A model generated the notes under the pieces. That model was given only the letters and a program-made list of their open reading frames with translations, searched no databases and was not told the origin of the DNA. This document shows positions 55,253-64,000 of a stretch of 64,000 bases of DNA, piece by piece (position 1 is the first letter of the stretch; every line of letters begins with the position of its first letter). Location: assembly GCF_050624435.1 (NCBI RefSeq), contig NC_134541.1:11028995-11092994 (forward strand), written 5' to 3'. The translations under genes and the position numbers were made by a program. The DNA comes from Tenrec ecaudatus. Its lineage: Eukaryota; Chordata; Mammalia; Afrosoricida; Tenrecidae.

Positions 55253-55356
55253 GGACAAGCTCACCATCATGGTGATGCCGACTCAGTGTGACCTTATATG
55301 ACAGGACAGAGCCCCTGTGGGCTTCCAAAACTAACTGGCATAGAAAGCCCCCTAAG
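55253..55356 (-). repeat. AfroSINE-like SINE (antisense), 3' part
   Basis: ggtgatgccgactcagtgtg, tgacaggacagagcccctg, ctggcatagaaagccccc. Confidence 0.65.
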
Positions 55357-56240
55357 GTTCCTACCGAATCTTTCAAGTTGCTGATGTCAACCTCATCTCA
55401 TATAGTTAGTTCTTCAAAGAGCATAATGCTCAAGAAAGTCAGTTTCACTAAGTCAGGGAAACTTGTTTGAAGGGGACTTCCCGGGATGTTTTTGCATTTT
55501 GATTGAATATTATTTCAGGGCAACAGTTTGAGGGGTTCATCTAGCTTACAGATTCTAGGGGAATTTTTTTCCTGATTTTATTTTTTTAATCATTTTATTA
55601 GGTGTTCATGCAACTCTTTTTACAATCCATACATACATTATTTGTGTCCAGCACATTTGTACATATGTTGCCATCATCATTCTCAAAACACCCACTCTCC
55701 ACCTGAGCCCCTAGCATCAGCTCCTCATTTTCTCCTCCCTCCCTCTGAACCCTTGATAATTTAGAAATACTTATTATTTTATCATATCTTACACCATCTG
55801 ACGTCTTCCTCACCCAGTTCTCCGCTGTCTGTCCTCCAGGGAGGAGGTTACATGTAGACCTTGTCATCTGTTTCCCATTTCTCCCTCACCCTCCCTCCAC
55901 CTTCCCGATATCGCCACTCTTACCACTGGTCCTGAGGGGCTCATCTGTCCTGGATTCCCCGTATTTACAGTTCCTAGCTAGGAGAATTTTTTAATTTTGT
56001 TCTGCATGTATCCCTTTTGATCAGGATTTTCCTTTCGAATCTTTGACCCAAATGTTCAGGCATGGTTGCCAGGCACCATCCAGTTCTTCTGATCTCATGG
56101 CAAAGAAGCCCCAGCTGGTGTTTGGATCCACATTTCCATAACATCTCTGCATGAGAGTTTGGACCATTTGTGTTTCCCCTTTGTGAACTTTTGATTGCTC
56201 CTCCCTCATTTTTTCAAATGGGCTCCGGGATCAACAAACT
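55357..56240. mobile_element. Unassigned interspersed repeat, split by an L1 end
   Basis: aaggttcctaccgaatctttc, aaagagcataatgctcaaga, ttcagggcaacagtttgagg, then after the insert gttctgcatgtatccctttt and caggcaccatccagttcttc. The copy at 59100-59850 has the same block order, so it is a dispersed family whose class I cannot assign. Confidence 0.55.
55570..55977 (-). mobile_element. L1 3' end inserted in another repeat
   Basis: About 408 bp, antisense, with tcattttattaggtgttcat and gtacatatgttgccatcatc. The flanks form a 15-bp target duplication CTAGGRGAATTTTTT with one difference (55555-55569 and 55978-55992). Confidence 0.83.
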
Positions 56241-56816
56241 TTGAAACACACTACTGAAAATTTTCTCCAGCTCTCATTTGTCTCTTCCACTTTCATTGTG
56301 GCGTTGTTGTCGTGTTAAAATAACTGTCTTCCTATGAAATGAAGACACAAAGTATTGCTACAACACCTTAGAAACCTTTATTAAACTAAAATGTGAAGCT
56401 ACTGTTGCTCTAGATAGCCTCCAGTGACTGGGGGCGGGGGAACATCTCAGAAAAGGGGGGGAGAATGGATGCGCCACCCAGAGGCCGCCAGCGGGGTCAC
56501 TGGGCTGTATGTGCTAACACGGTTGAGTTGGTGGGAGTTTTGCTGTATAGGTTCTCAACATCAGTAAACCTATAGGAGAAGAACAAGCAGGGGACAGAGA
56601 AATAGAAGGGAAAAGACAGGGGAAAGCATTGAAGTTCTTGGGGAGAGTTAGTTCCTGAGAAGGCTGCTCAAAAAAAAAAAAAGTTACATTGTTTTCATTT
56701 CTGGGAAAGAAATACTACATAGGTATTATATAGAAAGGACAGCTGTGTCATTCATCATCTGAGCCAGGACACGTTTGAGAGGGAAGTGCCTTTATTGATA
56801 GCGATGCCAACACAAA
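56241..56816. other. Downstream intergenic, unassigned
   Basis: No gene or repeat recognised. Confidence 0.35.
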
Positions 56817-56817
56817 A

Positions 56818-57058
56818 CAAAAGCCCCCACCACCTCACTGCCACCAAGTTGACGCTGACTCATAGTGACACTATCGGACTGGGTAGACTTGTCCCTGTGA
56901 GTTTCCGAGACTGAAACTGTTTATGGGAACAGAAAGTTCCATCCTTCTCCCACGGAGAAGCTGGTGGTTTCTAACCGCTGACCTTTCTGATCAGAGCCCA
57001 CTGCGTAACCACTTCTGATCAGAGCCCACTGCGTAACCACTTCGCCACCAGGGCTCCT
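56818..57058 (-). repeat. AfroSINE-like SINE (antisense) with internal 28-bp duplication
   Basis: Typical antisense SINE from cacctcactgccaccaagtt to cgccaccagggctcc, but longer than usual because 56985-57012 is repeated exactly at 57013-57040. Confidence 0.88.
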
Positions 57059-57110
57059 TATGCTGAAAACCAACGCCCAAACCCATCGAGTCGATTCCAA
57101 TGATGTGGAA

Positions 57111-57600
57111 AGGGCCAGGGCAAAAATGTGTGCAGCGTACCCTGTTGGCTGACAGCAGGTCCAGCCCTGAAGCTGTGGACTCGTGACTGATGCTTCCCCC
57201 TAGGGGTGGGGTGCAGCAGCACACCGGATTACATTTTACTTCCCATGGGTCAGTTTGATAAGGAAATAGTGAATTTCCAAGGCCACAATGGTGATAGCCA
57301 TCCGGATTTTCCACCTAAGAGTCCAGATGTAAACTCAGTGCTGCATTTCTTGTCAACGTACGTACTGGTCTGTGCCAGTCAACCACCCGTAGGTGTGTTC
57401 TCTTACCTATTTGCCATGTCAGGTAGCTTCGATTCTTGTTTTGAGTGTCCACACTTCCTCTCTGCTACAGAATCTTGTGTGCCCACCAGGTCTGTTGGCA
57501 TCATGGTGCGTGCACTGTGCTGCCCTGATGCACTGGCCTTGGGCAAAGCCATGTGGCCATTCGCTTTGGCCAATGCACCATGAGCCCAATGAGAAGAGAA
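57111..57600. other. Downstream intergenic, unassigned
   Basis: The 125-residue frame 57206-57583 shows no known motif and overlaps antisense frames. Confidence 0.35.
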
Positions 57601-57782
57601 GAAATCCTGGCAGTCCAAAGGTGAAGTGTTCGATGCTGACCTAAACGTCCATGGTTTGAATCCGCCCCACCCGTCAACTCCATCGCTGGAGGTGCGGGCA
57701 GTTAGACTCTCTCACATGGGGTTACTCTGTGCCCAAGCTTAGTGGCACATAACACAACCCACAATGGGATGGGAAGATCATC

Positions 57783-57972
57783 AAACGGGCTGGTGCATCA
57801 GGCAGCTAACCACAAGGTCAGTGGTTCAAACACACCAGCCACTCTGAGGGAAAAAAGATGAGCCTTTCTGCTCCCATAAAGATTTAGAGACCCACAGGGG
57901 CCATTCTACCCTGTCCTGGAGGGTCACTGTGAGTCAGAATCCATTGATGGCAGTGAGTGGGGTTTGGTCTGG
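57783..57972 (+). repeat. AfroSINE-like SINE
   Basis: cagctaaccacaaggtcagt, ccctgtcctggagggtcact, gtcagaatccattgatggca. Confidence 0.83.
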
Positions 57973-58484
57973 GGTTTCCTGCCCTCCAGGGACAACCAGG
58001 AGCACATACCCAGAGTAGCTGATGGCCGAGGAGAAATGAGCAAAAACCCTTAGGGAAAACTGGCACCCACAGCCTGGAGCTCAGCCCAGCAGAGCCAGAG
58101 GGAGACAGTAAACATGTGTAACGGACAGCCACTGAGAGTGTGAGCTGGTTTGCCAGCACAGGAGGCTGCCAGGGCTCGAAGAAGTCAACGTGGGAAGCTG
58201 ACAGAGCTGCCTGTGTATTCATTGCGCGGTGTTTGTTTGGCTGAGTGAAATAATGTTGCCCCAACCATGCTATTTGAAAATCCTTTTTAAGAAAAAGAGC
58301 CGTTCATCGGTGAGTTGTTGCCTTAAGATACCGTAGGCTAAGGAGCCTGCCTCCCTCCCCTCATCTCCCCTTTCCCTCTGTGTCCCTGGAACCAGGGACC
58401 ACTCCCCCTGCCAGAGGCTGCAGATTCACAAATCATCCCCCAGGTGGACTCCTGGGGAGCTTGCTCATCCTGGAAAGAGGCACA

Positions 58485-58835
58485 GATCAGTGAGCGGGGA
58501 AAGAAAATGGTGCTGGCCGAGAATATTGAAAGTCCTACGGGATGCCAAAAGAACAAACAAATCTGTCTTGGGAGAAGAAGTACAACCAGAATGCTCGTTG
58601 GAAGCAAGGATGGCAAGACTTTGTGCTTTGGGTATGTGGTCAGGAGAGAGCATCCTGCTGGTACGGTAGAGAGGTCATGAACCAGAGGAAGACCCTCGAC
58701 AAGATGGATTGGCACAGCAGCTGCAACCGTGGGCTGAAGCGAAGAACAAATGTGAGAATGGTGCGGGGCTGGGCAGTGTTTCATTCTGCTGGGCAGAGGA
58801 TCTGACTCGATGGCACCGAACAACAACAGGACAAT
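58485..58835 (+). mobile_element. RTE LINE 3' region, sense, with ACAACAACA tail
   Basis: atggtgctggccgagaatat, gaacaaacaaatctgtcttg, ggcaagactttgtgctttgg, then actcgatggcaccgaacaac and a short CAA tail. Confidence 0.8.
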
Positions 58836-58879
58836 AAGTAAAGCCCCTTGGGCTGGGTCGTAAATGCTTCTAAGAACCA

Positions 58880-59042
58880 AATGAGGAGCCCTGGTGGTGT
58901 CGTGGGTTGCAAGGTCAGCAGTTCAAACCCACCAGCCACTACTCGGGAGACCGATGAGGCTGGCTGCTCCTGTAAAGACTGACATCCTGGGCAACCTCTA
59001 CCCTATAGGGTCACTGAGTCAGAACTGGTGCAATGAGAGTCT
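58880..59042 (+). repeat. AfroSINE-like SINE
   Basis: atgaggagccctggtggtgt, ggttgcaaggtcagcagttc, ctaccctatagggtcactga. Confidence 0.82.
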
Positions 59043-59099
59043 TTCCGTCGTTCGTATTTTGTTTTGAAAACCCAAGTGGTAACCGAAGGTACCCAGGTG

Positions 59100-59850
59100 G
59101 CTGTCACTTGCTTGGCAATGAGGGGGTGGGGGAGTAGTTTGCTTTTGCCTTGATTGTTTTTGAAGAGAATATACACAGCAGAATGGACACCCATTCAACA
59201 GCAGTGTGTGCGTGTACAAGTCAGCAACATGAGTGACGGCTCTGCCAGCTCTGGGGCTGTTCTCACCTCCTTTCCCAGTTGTCTCCCCACCCCCACCGGT
59301 CACAGGAGCTCACTGCCCTCTGCGGTTCCTAACTTACTTTTTGAGTCACCTTGATCCCGCATGAACCAAAACCACACTCGCTGACATCGAGTTCACACGA
59401 ACTCAGAGCGACCCCTGTGGGTTTCTGAGACTGTCCCTGTGGAGGAGAGTAGAAAGCCCGGTCTTTCTCCCTCGGAGGTGCTAGTGGTTTCGAACTGCCA
59501 ACCATGCGGACCACAGCCCAACATGTAACCACTACACCACCAGGGTTCCTTTCGATCCCACAAAGATCTTCAAAAAAACACAGAGGGCCCTGGTATGCTT
59601 CCTTTTCTCAGCCGTTCAACTCGACTGTGGTTTAAGGAAAATTCACGGGAGTCGTTTTAGCTTAAAGATTGTCTCAAGGCCGCACTTTTGCGGGTCCTGC
59701 CAGCCTCTGTGGCTTTAGAAAGAGAATGTCTGGCTTCCGAGAGAATTTTTCATTCTGTTCTGCATCTCCCTCCCCCTTTGGTCTCCTGGAGAACCTTCGA
59801 CAGAAACACACAGGAACACTCGTGAGCGGGGTGCAGGGCCGGGTGGTGTT
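59100..59850. mobile_element. Unassigned interspersed repeat, split by a SINE
   Basis: agaatatacacagcagaatg, gctcactgccctctgcggttc before the SINE; gcttaaagattgtctcaagg, gagaatttttcattctgttctgc after it. Same family as 55357-56240. Confidence 0.5.
59360..59553 (-). repeat. AfroSINE-like SINE (antisense)
   Basis: actcgctgacatcgagttca, tttctgagactgtccctgtgg, ccactacaccaccagggttcc. Confidence 0.85.
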
Positions 59851-60229
59851 TCATTCTGTCATACTGAAGGTCGCCATGTGTTGGCAGTGACTTGCCGGGA
59901 CCTCACAACGGCAGCACTGGGGCTCACACACCACAATGGCGAGGTGGGCGTAGGCCGGCAGTGGGTCCTTCTCTTGTCCCCAGGGTCACTCAACTGCCAC
60001 AAACAACAGCTGTCACCTCCCTGGGGCGTCCTGTCCCCTGGAAAAATGCTGTATTTGTTCCCCCAGGTATTCCTAGGAGAGAGTAAGACAGTGATGCGGC
60101 AAGCCAAGACAGGTGGCTCATGAGAGCAAGTCCCAGGCCGGGGCTCGCCCCCAGCGAGGTCTAGGGCACTCCCCGGAGGCTGAGGGACATGGCATATAGC
60201 TCACTGCTTTCTTTACTTTCTCTTCGATT

Positions 60230-60600
60230 GTTTACTTGTTTTTATTCAGCATTTTGTTGGGAGCTCTTATACATGTCATAGCGTTCCATACTTCAGATAA
60301 ACCAAGCAGACTTGTACAATTGCTACTACAATCAGTTTCAACACGTTTTCTTTCTTCTTGAACTCTTCGATATCAGCTCAGCTTGATCCCTTCCCTCCCC
60401 ACCCATGCCCCCACCCCCGGGAAAGTTGTTATTATTGTTATATATTATTATTCTTTTTCTTCTTAGCGCTATCTTACCCCATCCAATATATCCATTCACC
60501 TACAACTCTGTCCCCCGCGAGTGGGGCTATATAGCCATTATTGCCATCAGCCCCCTTCCCCATCCTCTTTTTTCTCTTAAAAAAAAAATAAGTTCCTTCA
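60230..60600 (-). mobile_element. L1 3' end (antisense), diverged
   Basis: cattttgttgggagctctta, aacacgttttctttcttcttg, cttaccccatccaatatatc. Confidence 0.6.
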
Positions 60601-60789
60601 TTTGCTCTGCGGGTTGACACTGGTCTAGAAACATGGAAATTCCACAGCCTGGGCAGGCTGCCTCAGCCTTGTTTGCTCCTAATTCATTTCCACGGCAAAT
60701 TCTCGGTGCCTACTTAAGTGGAATGACCAATTACAGCCTGGAGCTCGCTATTATCATGGGTAATTAGATAATTACTGCCCTAACACTGT

Positions 60790-61158
60790 TATTATAAATA
60801 ATAGCTGGCTCCTGGTGGCATGGTGGGTGTGCTAGGGGCTGCTAACCGCAAGACCAGCAGTTTGAAACCAGGAGCAAGAGGGGCCTTAAAGCATGAGAGT
60901 GATTGTTCTCAACCTGTGGATTGCAACCCCTTTGGGGGTCAAACGACCCTTTCACAGGGGTCACCTGAATCATAACAGTAGAAAAATGACAGTGATGAAG
61001 TAGCAAGGAAAGTAATTTTATGGTGGGGGGGTGGGTCCCCACCACATGAGGAAGGTTGAGAACCGCTGCAGTACAGGCTCAGGAAGCACCGGGCCAGTTC
61101 CACCTGTCCCTCAAGGTTGCATTGAGCCGTTACGGACTCGGAGGCAGTGAGTTGTTCA
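60790..61158 (+). repeat. AfroSINE-like SINE interrupted by a SPIN element
   Basis: Left part ctcctggtggcatggtgggt to accagcagtttgaaacc; right part agttccacctgtccctcaagg to actcggaggcagtgag. SPIN copy 4 lies between. Confidence 0.75.
60898..61068 (+). mobile_element. SPIN-like non-autonomous hAT, copy 4
   Basis: gttctcaacctgtggattgc, cctttcacaggggtcacctg, agtgatgaagtagcaagg and ggttgagaaccgctg. No clear target duplication. Confidence 0.85.
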
Positions 61159-61159
61159 G

Positions 61160-62128
61160 CGTACAGGCCACCCGCCCACGTGCATGACGTCTCAGCACTG
61201 CTACGTCGCTCTCTTTTAGTGGGAAATGTCTGGGCTTTCCTTCTCTGATAGAGTTCCGTTTTGTTGTAGTTTCCCAAACGTATTTGGCCTACTGCCCCCT
61301 TGGAGGGGCGGGGTGCGGAGAAATCAAAACACCTGGCCCTGTGCCTCCCTGTCAATTAGAACGGTTGGTCCTCAGCCCCAGGCTCTTCCTGTCCCTCCTG
61401 GTGGTTCTGAAGTAAAACTGAAAACAAAAATGAAACTAGCCTACTTTCATTTAAAGGACATCATTCAGATCATGGTGATTTGCTGGGCTCGTGAATCTGT
61501 GTTGATGGCTCTCAAATACATTGCTGTGAGGGACAGACGCGGCTCTTCCATCTCAAAAGCCAAGCGAGCCCTGCTCTAGCCCATCATTCTGGATAACCAC
61601 GTGTAGGTATTTGCTTTCAAAATGCCCCAGGATCTTTCCAGCACCCATCCTGCGCCCCCCCCCACACACACACCCAAGCAGGGGGTGGTAATACCCACTT
61701 AGGGAAACACTGAGTCATAAACAGGGTCTGGTTTTCACAGATTTTACTGCTACTGTCCCCCTGCCTAGACTCACACTGTCAGGTCTCCACAAGGAAAGAA
61801 GCAGGGCACACAGTAGGGTAGCCGGGGTTCTGACTCAGCCTGCGGAGCCTGTGCTCCCCAGCACTGCGTTACATGGGCCACCTACCATGGCTGTCCGTGG
61901 GGTGACCGGTCAAGCTATGCTCTTTCTCGTTCTTGACAAGCCCCCGTTATCCTGATGGGGCTCCACCCAGAGGCTTCTGGGAAGAAAGGTCTGCCATGGA
62001 TTGCCCCCCAAAAAGCAACCGCTGACAACCTGATGGAACACAGGTCAACGCTGACACACCCGGGCTGTCCTCACATGGAGCTGACTCCGCAGCACCTAGG
62101 ACCGGAGCTGGAATCTTCACCACGCTCC
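61160..62128. other. Downstream intergenic, unassigned
   Basis: No gene recognised; a short C/CA-rich run at 61655-61675. Confidence 0.35.
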
Positions 62129-62129
62129 G

Positions 62130-62297
62130 TACAGGTGCTGTCGGGAAAGAGGAAGGTGCTCACGGCAGGGTCAAATCCACCAGCAGCTTGACGAGAGTAG
62201 GATGAGGCTGTCTGCTCCCATAAAGATGTACAGCCTCAGAAACCACGTCTAGTGTGGCTCTGCGTCAGGAATGGACTTGAGGGCAGTGGGGAAGAGA
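62130..62297 (+). repeat. AfroSINE-like SINE, diverged
   Basis: gatgaggctgtctgctccca, cagcctcagaaaccacgtc, gaatggacttgagggcagtg. Confidence 0.65.
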
Positions 62298-63499
62298 TGA
62301 TGTGTGGACAGAGACTGCTGGATGAGTCAGGGACTCGCTGCGTGTCTCTTGGCAAAACGATTTGTCAAAACTGCAGGTGGTCCCTTTTCTTCTTCGAAGG
62401 GGCAGAGGTTGCCACTTTCTCTGGGAATATAAGGGACACATAGACTTCACAGATGTCCTCCCAGCAGTGGGGATTTAATTAGGTTACCATTTCAGGTTGA
62501 GGGCCTCTCAGGAGAGTTCTCTATCAGGACAGCCTCTTCCCAGCTGTGCTTCCAGGCAGGCCTTCCCATAAGTCCCGGTCTTCACGCCAGGAGCCTGCTT
62601 GGTTGGCCTGGCTCCTGCTCTGTTCAGCTAGTGTCACAGGCTCTCTGTCCTCTACATTCTGAGAGGCAGCCAACCCACTCTGCCAGGCAGCCTGGGCTCA
62701 AAGCCACCTCAGCTCTGCGAGCTGGGGGCCTGTCCTGCCTTCTCCTGCTGCTGCTCTCTCTCTCTCTGCTGGGCTTCTCCCAGCCTCTGGCGGTATCTGT
62801 GTGTCTGTCTGTTTCCTGGGTAGAAACTCAGGGACCCTGGGTCCCAAAGATGTGCTCCGTCCCTTTCTCTTCTTCTTTAAGCCTAGGGAAATGAACTAAT
62901 TCTTTAAGTTTCCATTCCCCCTCACAAGGCTGCCATGCATCTTATTTGCATTTTCAAGAAGCTAGCCAGTCCCTTTGGTGGGTCGCAGCACCTCATTTGC
63001 ATAGCCCCACCCAGTTATTTGGTGGGAACTAACATACCACAGCTAGCAGGGCCACGTTCATTCATCGCTGCCCTGCAAAGAATCCTGACTTAGTAAGCAC
63101 AGTTTTCTGTCCTCGAGTGCTCTGTCTCCCTGCGAGTTTTGTCCCTTGAGACCAAGTCATTCACCAGGCCTGGTACCTGAGTCTCAGGACCAGCAGCACG
63201 TTGCACGCATGCATCGCAAAAGAGTAAAACAGGGCTTTCCAAAAATGAGGCCACTTAATCTGTTGCTGTCACTCTGTAGATTTATAGAAGGCTTTCATAA
63301 TTTTTTTTTACTAGAAAGAACGCTTGCAGAAAAAATGCAAATACAGACCACACACAATGCGATACTTTTTTCCCGGCGGGTGGTGGTGGTGTTAGACTTT
63401 ATTTTTCAGAGCCATTTTAGGTTCATGGGAAAGTCATGTCCAAGGTACAGAGCGGAGCCTAGATATCTAGGAGGCACTGCGTGCTGTCAATTTGGTTGA
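62298..63499. other. Downstream intergenic; octamer-like motifs, possibly an LTR
   Basis: ATTTGCAT occurs at about 62944 and 62995, 50 bp apart, within a block that could be an old LTR promoter, but I cannot delimit it. The 87-residue frame 62631-62894 is not gene-like. Confidence 0.3.
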
Positions 63500-64000
63500 T
63501 GTGTTAGTCCGGGTAGACTAGAGAAACAAATCCAGATACTCATATATATGTAAGAGCGAGCTGTATATAAAGAGTAATTGTATATGAAGAAAACATCCCA
63601 GCCCGGTCCAGATCAACTCCATAAGTCTGATATTACCCCGCATGTCCGATACCAGTCTGTAAATTCCTCTTCAGACTTACGCAACACACGCAATGACGCC
63701 GAATGCAGGAAGATCACAGGCCAGTGGGTGGAAAGTCTTGTGGATGCAGTGGCGGTGGAAGCCTCTCAGCACTGGCTTGGGTCTCCCTCCACGTGTGGCT
63801 CCTCAAGCTCCAGGGCTCTGGCTCCATGAGTGTAGCTCCATGTGGCTTGTCAACAGAGAGAGTGTGTGTCGCGCATCCAGGGAGGAAGACAGGAATTCCC
63901 AGAATCCTCAAGAGAAGGACACATACCACCTATATATTATATAAACATTGGACTACGCATATACTATATACACATATGGGCTGTATATATGTCTCTGTGT
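63500..64000 (-). mobile_element. ERVL-type LTR, antisense, cut by the window end
   Basis: Starts TGTGTTAGTCCGGGTAGACT, the reverse complement of the 3' termini of the LTRs at 4626 and 7212. The blocks acaaatccagatact, aattcctcttcagacttac and gtggcttgtcaacagagaga follow in matching reverse order. Its other end lies beyond 64000. Confidence 0.75.

Noticed and set aside
58338-58880. 180-residue minus-strand frame
   Set aside because: Antisense of an RTE 3' region; no independent motif.
51363-64000. Alternative terminal zinc-finger exon of ZFP64 as in some human isoforms
   Set aside because: No C2H2 motif was seen in any frame here; if it exists it lies beyond the window or is lost.

Overview
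The window is vertebrate, specifically mammalian, nuclear DNA. It holds one spliced gene with GT-AG introns and a CpG-rich promoter in a dense background of retrotransposons. No bacterial or phage gene layout is present. The commonest repeat is an afrotherian-type SINE (AfroSINE-like), and RTE-clade LINE fragments and L1 3' ends are also frequent. Four copies of a non-autonomous hAT transposon match what I recall of SPIN (SPACE INVADERS) elements. Two copies of a second hAT family, resembling the 'OposCharlie' group, are also present. Among Afrotheria I know SPIN only from tenrecs, so the best guess is Echinops telfairi or a close relative. This is inference, not proof.

The gene is ZFP64 on the + strand. 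It is complete, with six coding exons at 11228-11273, 15611-15850, 34901-35062, 36897-36959, 41295-41546 and 50056-51362. Joined, they give 2070 nt (690 codons including the stop), a 689-residue protein with eleven zinc fingers and a C-terminal low-complexity tail. All five introns are phase 1, and each of the four internal exons is a multiple of three, so skipping any of them keeps the frame. A CpG island around 10690-11480 covers exon 1, and an AATAAA at 51630-51635 ends the transcript.

Layout: 1-10.2 kb is upstream sequence with L1 3' ends, a U6 snRNA copy, two ERVL-type LTRs and an RTE fragment. 10.2-11.5 kb is the promoter and exon 1. 11.5-50 kb is introns full of SINEs, hAT and mariner relics, RTE pieces and, in intron 5, a MaLR-like remnant and a long L1 ORF2 relic. 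50.0-51.7 kb is the last exon and 3' UTR. 51.7-64 kb is downstream repeat-rich sequence ending inside another LTR. I found no second protein-coding gene.

Repeat coordinates are approximate (about 5-20 bp) unless a target-site duplication is given. Nested insertions with exact duplications give relative ages: some SPIN copies interrupt SINEs, and short L1 3' ends interrupt older L1 and RTE copies.
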